DNA from: Thermosphaera sp.
GTDB lineage: Archaea; Thermoproteota; Thermoprotei_A; Sulfolobales; Desulfurococcaceae
Reading direction: 5' to 3'
NCBI GenBank assembly: GCA_038827615.1
Contig: JAWBNK010000001.1
Location: 620,290 to 684,289 of the forward strand
Length of the DNA stretch: 64,000 bases
Position 1 is the stretch's first letter. Each line of letters starts with the position of its first letter. This document shows, piece after piece, positions 53,357 through 63,406 of this stretch. A program made the position numbers and the translations under genes. The notes under the pieces are model-generated. The model saw nothing but the letters and a program-made list of their open reading frames with translations. It ran no database searches and was not told the DNA's origin.

Positions 53357-54457
53357 CTACTTGATTACAACTCCTTTCAAACTCTTAATCCAGTTCTCGG
53401 TAGCCTCCATTGCAAAAACAGCGGCCAGTTTCGAAGCATTGCATAAGTCCTCCAAATCAAGGACTTCCACTGGACTATGAATGTATCTTGAAGGTATTGA
53501 TATAGTTCCTGCAGGAACTCCCTCCTTGTTCAAAGCTATGATGGAGGCGTCTGTAGTTCCTCCGGGAACAACGTCCAACTGATATGGAATTCCATGCTTC
53601 TCTGCCAAGCTCACCAAGTAACGTACCACGTCAGGATGAGCTATCAAACCGCTTGCGTTTCTCCCGTCCACTATCTTGATTGCAGGACCTTTTCCAAGCC
53701 TAGTGAACCATTCACTTTTGGGCACACCAGGAACATCGCTGGCAATCGTCACATCGATAGCTAAAGCCACATCGGGTGTAATACTGTAGGCTGAGGTTCT
53801 TGCGCCTTTCAACCCAACTTCCTCTTGGACCGTGAACACGAAATAAACGTCCACGTTCGGCTGGTCCACTTGCTGGAGAGCCTTTATCAGCGCTATGACG
53901 CCGACTCTGTCATCAAACGCCTTTCCCGTCACTCTATTACCGGCAAGCTCGGCAACATCCCTGTCGAACACCACGATATCGCCCTGCCTAACACCTAACC
54001 TTTCGACCTCATCCCTTGAGGATGCTCCAATATCGATGAACAACTCTCTCAGCTCGGGGACTTTCTGGGCCTCCTCGGGCTTTATGACGTGAGGAGGCTT
54101 CAAGCCAATGACTCCACGAACAATCCTACCCTCTCTTGTAACAACTGATACTCTCTGATACAAAAGTGTTCTCTCCAATACGCCCCCAATGGGGATCGCT
54201 CTCAAGAAGCCATCATCCTCGATATGAGAAATGAATAATCCGATCTCATCCATATGAGCAGCGAGCATTATCTTAGCGTTACTTGACTTACCCTTTTTTA
54301 GGGCGATCACGTTTCCCCATGTGTCAATCCAAAGCTGGTCTGCATAAGGTTTCACGAGATCAACGATCTTATCTCTAACTCTGTATTCGTATCCGCTTGG
54401 ACCTGGGATTTGAGTAAGCTCCCTTAACAGGGCTAGCAGTTCATCCCGCCAGACCAT
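53357..54457 (-). CDS. M42-family aminopeptidase (TET-type)
   Basis: 366 residues. Metal-binding and catalytic landmarks: AAHMDEIG near residue 66 (His ligand), GKAFDDRVGVIAL near 177 (bridging Asp), FTVQEEVGLKGA near 211 (catalytic Glu-Glu), IDVTIASDVPG near 234, and the final His in PSRYIHSPVEV. M42 enzymes form large tetrahedral particles that trim peptides in archaea. It is transcribed on the minus strand alone between the phosphate transporter gene and an unknown gene. Confidence 0.9.
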   Translation of the reverse strand: MVWRDELLALLRELTQIPGPSGYEYRVRDKIVDLVKPYADQLWIDTWGNVIALKKGKSSNAKIMLAAHMDEIGLFISHIEDDGFLRAIPIGGVLERTLLYQRVSVVTREGRIVRGVIGLKPPHVIKPEEAQKVPELRELFIDIGASSRDEVERLGVRQGDIVVFDRDVAELAGNRVTGKAFDDRVGVIALIKALQQVDQPNVDVYFVFTVQEEVGLKGARTSAYSITPDVALAIDVTIASDVPGVPKSEWFTRLGKGPAIKIVDGRNASGLIAHPDVVRYLVSLAEKHGIPYQLDVVPGGTTDASIIALNKEGVPAGTISIPSRYIHSPVEVLDLEDLCNASKLAAVFAMEATENWIKSLKGVVIK

Positions 54458-54497
54458 TCCATCACCAAATGTAAATACTATGGGATTAAATATTAAT

Positions 54498-55151
54498 TTA
54501 ACGCGACCCCAGGTCCTTTAATAGTCTTTCAAGATTTAGGAGTTTTGAATGATTAGGTAGCTTTATCTCGTGTGAACCGACTAGAGCTGATACCAAGGAC
54601 GACTCTGGCTCATAGTGATATAAAACGTATGATTTTCTAACCTCGGCATCGAGGACGTCGTTCTTGAAACCTATAAGTGATGTTAGCTCTGATACAAACC
54701 TGTACTGCGTGACCGACCTGAAATATTCTAAATCGGACTCACTTGATCTCGCCCCGAAGAAGACGAGCTTTTTGAAAAATCCTTTTCTCCCTCCTTCGGC
54801 TTTTCTTTTCTCACCCAGTTCCCTTATCTTAACTATGTAAGCTTTTTTAAGATCATTTAAGTATGATTCTATCTCCGCTTTGTTACATATCTTAGAGTCG
54901 TCCAGGAATATGCGTAATCCGTGGGGATGGGAAAAAGCGATTTCCTGAAGGCTCGAGAAAGGAAGCCTGAAGGATAAAAGGATTCTATCCCCGAGAAGCT
55001 CGTTTAATAGATACTTGTGGAAAAAACAGTCGAATCCGTATACTGCGGAGTCCTCAAAAGGTTGCACCAACCCTGTAGTCGCCCAGAAGCAGTACCCGTT
55101 TTCGAAGCACTTCCTGATCAGCTTTTCATCAACACTTAAATACCCCAGCAT
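54498..55151 (-). CDS. protein of unknown function
   Basis: 217 residues, unrecognised. No membrane segment or enzyme motif. The N-terminal half is mixed alpha/beta with two Cys (RKCFENGYCFW); a basic stretch KIRELGEKRKAEGGRKGFFKK lies near 115-135. It is 39 bases after lpd on the same strand and may be read from the glycine cleavage operon, so an accessory role is possible but unsupported by sequence. Confidence 0.5.
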   Translation of the reverse strand: MLGYLSVDEKLIRKCFENGYCFWATTGLVQPFEDSAVYGFDCFFHKYLLNELLGDRILLSFRLPFSSLQEIAFSHPHGLRIFLDDSKICNKAEIESYLNDLKKAYIVKIRELGEKRKAEGGRKGFFKKLVFFGARSSESDLEYFRSVTQYRFVSELTSLIGFKNDVLDAEVRKSYVLYHYEPESSLVSALVGSHEIKLPNHSKLLNLERLLKDLGSR

Positions 55152-55189
55152 TATTTACACCGAACTTATCTAAGGTGTTGCTTGAAAAA

Positions 55190-56560
55190 TTATTTCTTAA
55201 TAAAGTGAACTGGTTCGCCCAATATATATTCAACGATGTCCCTTAAGGATTCCGATACTGTTAAGTGAGGATAGGGTAGAGAAGCGATATCGCTGAGTGA
55301 AATCTTGCCCAGATATAGAGGTAGGTAAGCTGATATTACTTCTGAGGCGTTGGGAGATACCACTTGGATACCATAGGTCTTCTCGAACTTCTCGTCCATT
55401 AACAATTTCACGAATGCATTCTTACCTCCTTTTATTTTAACGGAGGACAGGTAGTAGATAGGTAGTTTTACTTTGTTATATTTGATCTTTAACGAAGCTA
55501 ATTCTTTCTCAGTGTATCCAATACTCGCTATCTCCAATCCAGTGAAAATGGTTATAGGTACTAGGCGGTAATCTATCTTAAAACTGGGTTTTCCGGCAAT
55601 TCTTTTTGCAACTGCTATGCTTTCAAGGATGGCCTTGTGAGCTAGTTGGGGTCCGCCGATCACATCGCCCGTTGCAAATACGTTTTCAACGCTTGTCCTG
55701 CCCTCCTCATCCACTACAATGTAGCCTTTACTGTCCAAGCGTATCCCATTTTCAGCAAGCCCTATATCCTTGGTCTTGGGGGTTCTCCCCGTCGCAACGA
55801 GCACCTTGTCTGCAGTGACCACTTCACCTGTGGAAAGTTTCACCTTGTACTGACGTCCTTCTCTTTCAACGCCTTCAACGCTTGTCTTCTCCCTTATTTT
55901 GACTCCATTACTTGCAAGATAAGTCTTCAAGGCTAGTGCCACATCCTTATCCGTGAATGGCAGAATATGTTCCATTATTTCGACTACAGTTACGTCAACG
56001 TGGTTTTTAGAGAATACGTTCGCCATCTCTACACCTATTACGCCTCCCCCGATGATCAACACGCTCGACGGTTTCTCCTTCAAGAATAATGCCTCTCTGT
56101 TGCTCACTATTCCCTCTCCGTCAAATCTCACGTGAGGGAGTTGAGAGGGGTCTGTCCCGAGAGCAAGTACTAATCTATCTGCTTCAACCTCCCTTTTCTC
56201 TCCATCCTTGTGAATGATAATATTCTTCGGATTTTTCAGAGAGGCCCTTCCCTCGAGTATGTCAACACCACTCGTCTCCAACAAGTACTTAATACCTTCT
56301 CTAGTCTCCCCTACGATCGCTCTGGCCCATTCTACCACATCTTCCCACTTATAGCTGACTTGACCATTCACTTTCTCAACAGTCTTCACTGCTTCCGCGA
56401 TTTGATATAAGGCCTTACTAGGCACACATCCCCAGTTTGTACACTCCCCGCCTATTAGCCTCTCCTCGATGATCGCGACCCTGAGACCCTGCTGAGCTAA
56501 GTAGACAGCTCCCGGGTATCCTCCTGTCCCTGAGCCCACGATTACTGCGTCGTATTTCAT
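55190..56560 (-). CDS. lpd: dihydrolipoyl dehydrogenase (glycine cleavage L protein)
   Basis: 456 residues. FAD-binding GSGTGGYPGAVYLAQQG near residue 9, redox pair C40/C45 in GGECTNWGCVPSKAL, NAD-binding GGGVIGVEMANVF, a second FAD block ENVFATGDVIGGPQLAHKA, and a C-terminal dimerisation domain with HLTVSESL, where the usual catalytic His-Pro-Glu lies (here H-L-T is seen in YPHLTVSESL). It reoxidises lipoyl groups. It overlaps gcvPB by four bases, so it is probably dedicated to the glycine cleavage system. Confidence 0.9.
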   Translation of the reverse strand: MKYDAVIVGSGTGGYPGAVYLAQQGLRVAIIEERLIGGECTNWGCVPSKALYQIAEAVKTVEKVNGQVSYKWEDVVEWARAIVGETREGIKYLLETSGVDILEGRASLKNPKNIIIHKDGEKREVEADRLVLALGTDPSQLPHVRFDGEGIVSNREALFLKEKPSSVLIIGGGVIGVEMANVFSKNHVDVTVVEIMEHILPFTDKDVALALKTYLASNGVKIREKTSVEGVEREGRQYKVKLSTGEVVTADKVLVATGRTPKTKDIGLAENGIRLDSKGYIVVDEEGRTSVENVFATGDVIGGPQLAHKAILESIAVAKRIAGKPSFKIDYRLVPITIFTGLEIASIGYTEKELASLKIKYNKVKLPIYYLSSVKIKGGKNAFVKLLMDEKFEKTYGIQVVSPNASEVISAYLPLYLGKISLSDIASLPYPHLTVSESLRDIVEYILGEPVHFIKK

Positions 56561-58122
56561 TTGATTTCTCCCTTAGCCCTTTTGACGTGCAACCTCCATG
56601 TGGGGGTTACCGTAGTCGGATGGTTTGCTTTTATCAGATCAATTCTTCCTATCGTGGTGTTTACCGGCCATTTCTTAGGCGCAGACGGGTCTTTATAAGC
56701 GGTCTCACTGATCTCTTTCAGCCTTTCAGCGTATTTCTCAATGTTTTCAATAGTCTCAGTCTCAGTAAACTCGGTCATGAGAGCTTCTTTTACAATAAGC
56801 GGGAAATATATCGTAGGTGCGTAGAAGCCAGCGTCAAGCAACCCCTTGGCTACATCTTCAGCCGTTACTCCGACATCCTCGGCCATTGGCTGAGCGCTCA
56901 AAACAACCTCGTGTTTCCTAAACCTGCCCCTGCCATATGGAATGCTATATCCCCTTACGTTCTCCATCAGCTTCATAAAGTAGTTGGTATTTAATACTGC
57001 AATATCCGTCACCTTCTTCAACCCTTCCGGCCCCATCATTAATATGTATGAATAGGCCCAGATCAGCGGCGTAATATTGCCGAAGAACGCTTTAAGGAAC
57101 CCTATGCTACTTGCTCCTGGACTCTTCAACTGGTACTTTCCTGTTTTTTCATTATAAATTACCACGAAACCTGGGAGAAGGTCGCTTAGTCTAATATTCC
57201 TCTCGGGATCAATTACTCTATCTTTAACGCACACAGGTCCTGCTCCAGGTCCGCCTCCTCCATGAGGGGCTCCAAAAGTCTTGTGAACATTGAGGTGGGC
57301 TATGTCGAAGCCCATATCACCAGGTCTCGCGTAACCCATAATTCCATTCAAGTTTGCGCCATCATAGTATAGAAGCCCATCGACACTGTGGATTAGCTTC
57401 GCGATCTCTAGAATGTTTTCTTCAAATAATCCCAGCGTACTAGGATTAGTAATCATCAGCCCAGCGGTGGATTCGCCCACAACGCTCTTCAACGCCTCCA
57501 GGTCAACATTGCCCCTCTCAGCTGAAGGCACCTCGACGACCTTAAAGCCCCCCATCGATGCGCTAGCTGGGTTTGTACCGTGAGCAGAGTCGGGAATTAT
57601 GATTTCCTTCTTCCTATCTATTTGATTCTTCAATTCATGGTAACGTCTTATTATTAAGATGCCGGCTAATTCTCCATGAGCACCCGCTGCAGGATGAAGA
57701 CTGCAGACATCCATTCCGGTGATGTTTGCAAGCCACTTCTGGAGTTCATAAAGTATTTCAAGCAGTCCTTGAACAGTATCCTCGTCTTGTAGCGGGTGAA
57801 GACTTGTTATCCTCGAATCACTAGAAACCTCCCAAGCGATCCTTGGATTGTACTTCATTGTGCATGAACCCAGGGGTACTGGCCCGTTGTCCACGCCGTA
57901 CGCCATCTCTGTTAAACGCGTAAAATGTCGCATGACGTCTACTTCGCTGAGCTCGGGAAGCTCCGGCTCCGAAACCCGTAGCATTTCATTCCTGATGTTT
58001 ATTTCACCGACTTTTTTCTTGATTTCGTCCTCAGGTTCTGGCGGAATGAATCCTACTCTACCCTTAACGCTGAGCTCAAAAATCAACGGTTCACTCCACT
58101 TAGCCTGCCTGAACACGCTCAT
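56557..58122 (-). CDS. gcvPB: glycine dehydrogenase (decarboxylating) subunit 2
   Basis: 521 residues. PLP enzyme with the lysine in LNVHKTFGAPHGGGGPGAGP. Flanking blocks are LGSCTMKYNP, SLHPAAGAHGELAG, DSAHGTNPASASMGGF and KSPGASSIGFLKAFFGN. This is the C-terminal half of the P protein, encoded separately as in archaea and many thermophiles. It decarboxylates glycine and passes the aminomethyl group to GcvH. Four-base overlaps on both sides with gcvPA and lpd. Confidence 0.95.
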   Translation of the reverse strand: MSVFRQAKWSEPLIFELSVKGRVGFIPPEPEDEIKKKVGEINIRNEMLRVSEPELPELSEVDVMRHFTRLTEMAYGVDNGPVPLGSCTMKYNPRIAWEVSSDSRITSLHPLQDEDTVQGLLEILYELQKWLANITGMDVCSLHPAAGAHGELAGILIIRRYHELKNQIDRKKEIIIPDSAHGTNPASASMGGFKVVEVPSAERGNVDLEALKSVVGESTAGLMITNPSTLGLFEENILEIAKLIHSVDGLLYYDGANLNGIMGYARPGDMGFDIAHLNVHKTFGAPHGGGGPGAGPVCVKDRVIDPERNIRLSDLLPGFVVIYNEKTGKYQLKSPGASSIGFLKAFFGNITPLIWAYSYILMMGPEGLKKVTDIAVLNTNYFMKLMENVRGYSIPYGRGRFRKHEVVLSAQPMAEDVGVTAEDVAKGLLDAGFYAPTIYFPLIVKEALMTEFTETETIENIEKYAERLKEISETAYKDPSAPKKWPVNTTIGRIDLIKANHPTTVTPTWRLHVKRAKGEIK

Positions 58123-59522
58123 TCACCTCCCCTAACTATTCCCTCGAGAAGCTCAATCAACCTGTCTATATCTGATTTGAAGTGAAGCTCGGTGAAAGCC
58201 CACAACGATGATTCACCCAATTCAGGATACAATTCTCCAAGATACAGACCCCCGTGAACTCCCTTTTCCAACAAGCTCTTGTGAACAGTTTCATACTTCA
58301 CCCTCGCCTCATTTAATGAGACTGCAAACTCGTTGAAGAAGTCTCCATTGAATATTCTCTTCAAACCTATCTCGCTAAATCTAATCGCTGCGTAGTGCGC
58401 CCTGTAATAGTTCAGCTCTGATAACTTCCTTAATCCCGTTTTACCTAGAAGCGAGAGATATACAGCCACACCTATTGCTGCCAAAGCTTCGTTAGTGCAT
58501 ATGTTCGAAGTCGCCTTCTCTCTCTTTATGTGCTGCTCACGTGCTTGGAGAATCATCGCGAATGCTCTCTGAGTCCCATCGAGCGTCGTAGTCATACCTA
58601 TAATTCTACCTGGCATTTGCCTTATCAAGTTTTGATCGTATCTTACGGCAAATATACCCAAATAGGGCCCTCCATAGTTTAGGCCCAAGCCGAATGGTTG
58701 ACCGTCACCGACAGCAATATCAGCCCCTACTTCACCTGGAGACTTCAAAAGTCCCAGGGCCATCGGATAAACGCCTGTGACATATAGTGCTCCTTTCTCA
58801 TGAGCTATTTCTCCAATGGATTTAGCGTTTTCAATAATTCCGAAGAAATTGGGGTATTGAAGGTATACACCAGCTGTATTAGCGTCTACCTTGTTTTTCA
58901 AATCCTCAACGTCGACTGTGCCTTCTACGGGATCGTATCTTGTTTTTTCTATCCGTACTCCAAGTGGCCAAAGGTATGTTTGAACCACTTTCAAGTGATA
59001 TGGGTTCATGTTAGCCGGGACTATTACTTTATTCCTACCCTTCTTCACTCGAACACTCATTAACAGAGCCTCAGCCGTAGCAGATGCCCAGTCATACATC
59101 GAGGCATTCACAAGCTCCATTTGCATGAGCTCCGCCATGAGGCTCTGATACTCGAAAATGGCTTGCATCAGCCCCTGGGAGATCTCGGCCTGATAGGGGG
59201 TATAAGCCGTTAGGAATTCTCCCCTGGAGAGAATATACTTCACAAGAGGCGGAACATAATGAGGGTAAACCCCTGCTCCCATGAAGGGCGGCGGGTTGAA
59301 TACCTTGTTTTTCGACAGCCTTTCATCTACAAGCCTCTTAGCCTCAACCTCAGATATGGTGCGTCCAACCCCGATTTCAAGATTCATCCATTTTTCATTA
59401 CTGATCCGAGCCTCAGGTGGAATGTCTTTGAACAACTCTTCAATCCGATCTATACCTATCGTTTTTAGCATTTTTTCGACAACTTCCCTAGAAGAGTTCG
59501 GTATCCATGGGTGAGTGGACAT
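58119..59522 (-). CDS. gcvPA: glycine dehydrogenase (decarboxylating) subunit 1
   Basis: 467 residues, N-terminal half of the P protein. Typical blocks: FMGAGVYPHYVPPLVKYILSR, then FLTAYTPYQAEISQGLMQAIFEYQS, MYDWASATAEALLMS, VGDGQPFGLGLNYGGPYLG and the ATSNICTNEAL segment. First gene of the gcvPA-gcvPB-lpd operon, divergent from gcvT. GGTG lies before the ATG. Confidence 0.95.
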   Translation of the reverse strand: MSTHPWIPNSSREVVEKMLKTIGIDRIEELFKDIPPEARISNEKWMNLEIGVGRTISEVEAKRLVDERLSKNKVFNPPPFMGAGVYPHYVPPLVKYILSRGEFLTAYTPYQAEISQGLMQAIFEYQSLMAELMQMELVNASMYDWASATAEALLMSVRVKKGRNKVIVPANMNPYHLKVVQTYLWPLGVRIEKTRYDPVEGTVDVEDLKNKVDANTAGVYLQYPNFFGIIENAKSIGEIAHEKGALYVTGVYPMALGLLKSPGEVGADIAVGDGQPFGLGLNYGGPYLGIFAVRYDQNLIRQMPGRIIGMTTTLDGTQRAFAMILQAREQHIKREKATSNICTNEALAAIGVAVYLSLLGKTGLRKLSELNYYRAHYAAIRFSEIGLKRIFNGDFFNEFAVSLNEARVKYETVHKSLLEKGVHGGLYLGELYPELGESSLWAFTELHFKSDIDRLIELLEGIVRGGE

Positions 59523-59550
59523 AACTACACCAATTTTTCATTAAGTAGTT

Positions 59551-59588
59551 CTCATATTTAAACGCGAGATCAAGCATGTTTATTTACT
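59551..59588. promoter_or_regulatory. divergent promoters of the glycine cleavage genes
   Basis: In the 98-base spacer, GCGTTTAAATATGAG (minus strand, about 59551-59565) fits a TATA region for gcvPA. TGTTTATTTA near 59577-59586 could serve gcvT on the plus strand. The close facing arrangement would let one regulator act on both halves of the system, though no palindrome stands out. Confidence 0.4.
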
Positions 59589-59620
59589 TGGACAACGTAT
59601 CAATTAAACGGCGATAAAGG

Positions 59621-60733
59621 TTGCCCAAGCTCGCATTGCTTGAATATTACATAGAAAAACTCGGTGCCGAATCAGGGTTGTTTGGAGACTGGGAGGTCCC
59701 CTTCAGGTTTACAAATGCCATTGAAGAGCATTTGTCAGTTAGGAATAGCGTCGGAGTATTTGACGTATCCCACATGGGTAGAATAGTGTTGAAGGGACCT
59801 GATGTTCTACCTCTAGCTCAATACCTGTATACTAAGGATGTTTCAAAGACCAAGCCATACTGGATGAGCGGCCCAACTCTAGCATTAAACCAGTGGGCCC
59901 GGGTTAAAGACGATGAAATGTTGTATAAAGTCAATGATGAAGAATGGTACCTCGTGACTAATGCTCTTACAAGGGAGAAGATGGTCAACTACATTAAGCA
60001 GGTGATCCTTCAAAAAAACTTCAAAGTAGAGGTCTCCGATATCACTCTTGAAACCTCCATGCTGGCTGTTCAAGGCCCCCGCGCCGCAGAGGTCATGGAG
60101 AGGTTGGGTGCGAAATGGGCTGGGGACTTGAAAATCCTCGAATTCAGAATTGGCGAGAAGATTGGAGGAGTTAATACAATATTGGTAAGTAGAAGCGGGT
60201 GGACTGGAGAAGACGGATTCGAGATTTGGGGCACGCATGGCGAGATTGCTAAATTAGTAGAGGTGTTGGTTGCAAACGGGGTGCGACCAGCGGGATTGAT
60301 AGCGAGAGACACGCTTAGAATAGAAATGGGGTTCGTACTAGGAGATCACGAGTATGGTGAAGACCCAGTTAAATTTCCATGCGCATTATCACTTCGCTAT
60401 GGTTTGGGCGCTATAACATGGGAGAAAAAGGGGTTCGTGGGTGAAGAAGCGTTGAGAGCTTGCAAAAGGGAAGGGGTCAGGTGGGTTAGGGTTGGACTCA
60501 AATTTGGAAAGGAGGCGGGTCGAATCATTCCGAGGACCGGGATGGCAGTATATTCCGAGGACGTGCAGATTGGCTGGGTTACAAGCGGAACATTTTCTCC
60601 AGTATTGAACAGGGGAATAGCAATGGCCTACATTGACACTAGGTATGCAGTCTTCGGCGAAGAAGTCGAAGTTCTAGTGAGAGATAAGAGATATGGTGCG
60701 AAAATAGTAGATTTCCCCTTCATTAAGAAGTAA
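59621..60733 (+). CDS. gcvT: aminomethyltransferase (glycine cleavage T protein)
   Basis: 370 residues. Folate-binding fold with blocks VFDVSHMGRIVLKGPD near residue 43, LAVQGPRA near 148, VSRSGWTGEDGFEIW near 190, GLIARDTLRIEMGFVLGDHEY near 222 and WVTSGTFSPVLNRGIAMAYI near 325. It transfers the methylene group from GcvH to tetrahydrofolate or the archaeal pterin equivalent. The start is TTG, directly after GATAAAGG, so leader spacing is short. Confidence 0.93.
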   Translation: MPKLALLEYYIEKLGAESGLFGDWEVPFRFTNAIEEHLSVRNSVGVFDVSHMGRIVLKGPDVLPLAQYLYTKDVSKTKPYWMSGPTLALNQWARVKDDEMLYKVNDEEWYLVTNALTREKMVNYIKQVILQKNFKVEVSDITLETSMLAVQGPRAAEVMERLGAKWAGDLKILEFRIGEKIGGVNTILVSRSGWTGEDGFEIWGTHGEIAKLVEVLVANGVRPAGLIARDTLRIEMGFVLGDHEYGEDPVKFPCALSLRYGLGAITWEKKGFVGEEALRACKREGVRWVRVGLKFGKEAGRIIPRTGMAVYSEDVQIGWVTSGTFSPVLNRGIAMAYIDTRYAVFGEEVEVLVRDKRYGAKIVDFPFIKK

Positions 60734-60787
60734 CCTTGTAATGCTTTATTAATATCTAATTATCTATTTTTTCTTGGTGTGTATTTC

Positions 60788-62137
60788 ATGACATATGAGC
60801 TTGGAGAAGAAGTAGGATTAAATTCGCTTCTACAGCATTATCCGATGCTAAAGGAAGTGTTAGATTTAACCGTAAACCATACCACTTGGAGGAAAAGACA
60901 CTGCCTTAACATGATAGCTAGTGAAAACGTGATGTCTCCTCTCGCAATGCTGGCTTATATGAATGATATGATGCACAGATACGCTGAGGGAAAACCGTAC
61001 AAGAGATTCTACCAAGGCCTGCAATACGTCGACGCTCTCGAGGTCAAAGCAATGGAGATCATGGGAGAGCTCTTGGAAACTAAGTATGTTGATTTACGAC
61101 CAGTGAGTGGGACTACAGCGAACGCGTCAGCGTTCAGAGCGTTCACAAAGCCTGGTGATAAGGCATGCGTTGCACCAGTGCAGGCGGGTGCTCATGTAAG
61201 CCACACTAGGTTTGGAACTCTGGGAGCCCTAGGCATCGAGCAAGTTGAGCTTCCCTTCAGCATGGAGGAGTGGAATATTGACGTTGATAAAGCCGTGAAA
61301 ATGATCGAAGAGGTTAAGCCTAAAATCGTGACCTTGGGAGGCTCACTTTACATATTCCCTCACCCAACAAAGGAGATAGCTGAGGCGGCCCACGCTGTGG
61401 GAGCCAAGGTTATTCATGACGTGGCTCACGTGCTCGGGTTAATTGTCGGTAAAGTCTGGGAGAATCCATTGAAGCTTGGAGCGGACGTGATAACCTCTTC
61501 TACTCATAAAACGTTCCCAGGTCCTCAAGGAGGGTTGTTCGCGACAACAAGCGAGGAGGACTACAAGGAAATAGGAAAAGTAGTATTTCCGATGTTTGTG
61601 TCAAACCATCATTTGCACCGCTTAGCTGCGATGGCGGTTACTGGTATTGAGATGAAGCTTTGGGGCGAAGAATATGCAAGACAAATAGTCGCTAACGCTA
61701 AGGAGTTGGCCGCTCAGTTAGCTGCTGAGGGGTTCAAGGTAGTGATGGAAAGTAAGGGGTATACTACAAGTCATCAGGTAATAGTTGACGTGGCTGAGCT
61801 TGGAAGAGGCACAAAGATCGCTAAGATGTTGGAGGAAGCGAATATTATTGTTAACAAGAACATGCTTCCGTATGATAGACCCGAAGACGTTAAAGACCCC
61901 AGTGGACTTAGAATCGGTACTCAGGAGATCACGAGATGGGGGATGAAGAAGGAGGAGATGAAAGAGATTGCCAAGTTCATGAGAATGGTCGTTATCGATA
62001 GAAGAGATCCGAAAGAAGTAGCAAAAATGGTCTCTGAATTCAGGAAGAACTTCATGGAAGTCCAGTATGGATTCAAGATCACCCGTGAAGATGAGATCAG
62101 ACTTCTTAAAATAATGCTCCATGCAGAGCCTTATTAA
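60788..62137 (+). CDS. glyA: serine hydroxymethyltransferase
   Basis: 449 residues from ATG 60788, which has GGTG eight bases upstream; GTG 60779 is the open-frame start. PLP enzyme: [12 protein letters not shown] near the start, [23 protein letters not shown] and the lysine in [14 protein letters not shown] (residue 241). It is longer than bacterial enzymes at the C-terminus, as in archaea. It interconverts serine and glycine and links to the glycine cleavage system around it. A GCTTTATTAA element lies before it and a copy before gcvH. Confidence 0.94.
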   Translation: MTYELGEEVGLNSLLQHYPMLKEVLDLTVNHTTWRKRHCLNMIASENVMSPLAMLAYMNDMMHRYAEGKPYKRFYQGLQYVDALEVKAMEIMGELLETKYVDLRPVSGTTANASAFRAFTKPGDKACVAPVQAGAHVSHTRFGTLGALGIEQVELPFSMEEWNIDVDKAVKMIEEVKPKIVTLGGSLYIFPHPTKEIAEAAHAVGAKVIHDVAHVLGLIVGKVWENPLKLGADVITSSTHKTFPGPQGGLFATTSEEDYKEIGKVVFPMFVSNHHLHRLAAMAVTGIEMKLWGEEYARQIVANAKELAAQLAAEGFKVVMESKGYTTSHQVIVDVAELGRGTKIAKMLEEANIIVNKNMLPYDRPEDVKDPSGLRIGTQEITRWGMKKEEMKEIAKFMRMVVIDRRDPKEVAKMVSEFRKNFMEVQYGFKITREDEIRLLKIMLHAEPY

Positions 62138-62174
62138 TTAAACGCTTTATTAAAATAAATTGGAGGTATGATTC

Positions 62175-62603
62175 ATGAGCAATGATATAATCGTAGAGGT
62201 TAAAGCAAAAAAATACCTTGTAAAAGGCGACAGGAGGTATTCGGAAACAGACGAATGGGCCTTATTGAATGGAGATGTTGCAATTATAGGAATCACTGAT
62301 TACGCTCAGAAGGAGCTCAAAGATATCGTCTCGATAGAGCTTCCGGAAGTAGGGAGAAAGGTCAAGAAGGGTGAGGAAGTAGGTATTGTGGATTCGATCA
62401 AAGCCTCAAGCTCATACTATTCCCCTATTTCGGGTGAGATAATAGAGGTAAACGAAAATCTTCTAAGCAATCCTGAATTCATTAATAGAGACCCTTATGG
62501 AAATGGCTGGATATTCAAGCTCAAAGTCGAAAATCCAGATGAGTATTCATCCCTTCTCTCACCGGAAAAATACGCTGAAAAATTGAAATCCGCACATCAC
62601 TAG
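62175..62603 (+). CDS. gcvH: glycine cleavage H protein
   Basis: 142 residues. The lipoyl lysine is K76 in VDSIKASSSYYSPISGEIIEVNENL. The N-terminal part has RRYSETDEWALLNGDVAIIGITDYAQKELKDIV. It shuttles the aminomethyl group between P, T and L proteins. GGAGGT lies seven bases before the ATG. A lipoate ligase or synthase is not in the window, so lipoylation depends on genes elsewhere. Confidence 0.94.
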   Translation: MSNDIIVEVKAKKYLVKGDRRYSETDEWALLNGDVAIIGITDYAQKELKDIVSIELPEVGRKVKKGEEVGIVDSIKASSSYYSPISGEIIEVNENLLSNPEFINRDPYGNGWIFKLKVENPDEYSSLLSPEKYAEKLKSAHH

Positions 62604-62620
62604 CTATGTCTAAATATTAA

Positions 62621-62635
62621 CTTTTCTTTTTTCTT
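62621..62635 (+). terminator. T-rich terminator after gcvH
   Basis: The 15-base pyrimidine tract CTTTTCTTTTTTCTT begins 17 bases after the gcvH stop codon and has no preceding hairpin. Oligo-T stretches are the usual archaeal transcription termination signals, so the glyA-gcvH transcript may end here before the deoC promoter. Confidence 0.5.
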
Positions 62636-62680
62636 CACGAAGATACTATTATTTAATATTCTCGAAATCGTTTTCAAAAC

Positions 62681-63406
62681 ATGGTGAGACTTTTGAAAAG
62701 CCTTCACTATAAAACATCGTTTGACCTGACTCCTCGCGAGCTAGCCTCTGTAATTGATCACACGTTGCTCAAGCCGGATGCTGATTACAAGACTCTAGAG
62801 AAGTACATTAACGACGTTAGGGAGTACGGATTCAAACTATTGATGCTCCCCTTATCTCTGCTCGAGAAGGCCCTAGAAATATCTGGTAAGACGATCACCT
62901 ATGGTGTTGTCGTTGGGTTTCCGCTAGGAAACACTTCAACGAGAACAAAGGTCGCAGAGGCATTGGAAGCCGCTTCCCTCGGCGCGAAGGAGATAGACAT
63001 GGTCATGAATATCTCATGGTTCAAAACTAAGGAATATAGTAAAGTTGTAGATGATGTAACACAAGTAGTGAATGCCGCTAAGAGAGGCGGCGTTGAAATC
63101 GTTAAGGTCATAATAGAGACCTCGCTCCTAGATGATAGTGAAAAGATCATTGCCACAGAGTTAGTTGCTAAGAGTGGGGCAGATTTCGTAAAGACCAACA
63201 CAGGCTTTCTCGGAGGTGGGGCTACGCTGCACGACGTGCATCTTCTCGCAAGGGCTTCGCAAGGGCGTGTTAAGGTAAAAGCGTCGGGAGGAGTAAGACA
63301 CGCCCTAGACTCCATAGCTTTACTAGAGGCCGGGGCAAGCAGGATTGGGACCAGCAATGGAGATAAAATTATGAAGGAGTTTTATGAACTTGTGGGTGAG
63401 GCCTGA
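62681..63406 (+). CDS. deoC: deoxyribose-phosphate aldolase
   Basis: 241 residues. Class I aldolase with IDHTLLKPDADY near residue 25, the Schiff-base lysine K171 in FVKTNTGF, the relay lysine K200 in VKASGGVR, and the phosphate loop SRIGTSNG. It cleaves 2-deoxyribose-5-phosphate to glyceraldehyde-3-phosphate and acetaldehyde, feeding GAPOR-based glycolysis. The last base of its stop is the first base of the next start. Confidence 0.94.
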   Translation: MVRLLKSLHYKTSFDLTPRELASVIDHTLLKPDADYKTLEKYINDVREYGFKLLMLPLSLLEKALEISGKTITYGVVVGFPLGNTSTRTKVAEALEAASLGAKEIDMVMNISWFKTKEYSKVVDDVTQVVNAAKRGGVEIVKVIIETSLLDDSEKIIATELVAKSGADFVKTNTGFLGGGATLHDVHLLARASQGRVKVKASGGVRHALDSIALLEAGASRIGTSNGDKIMKEFYELVGEA

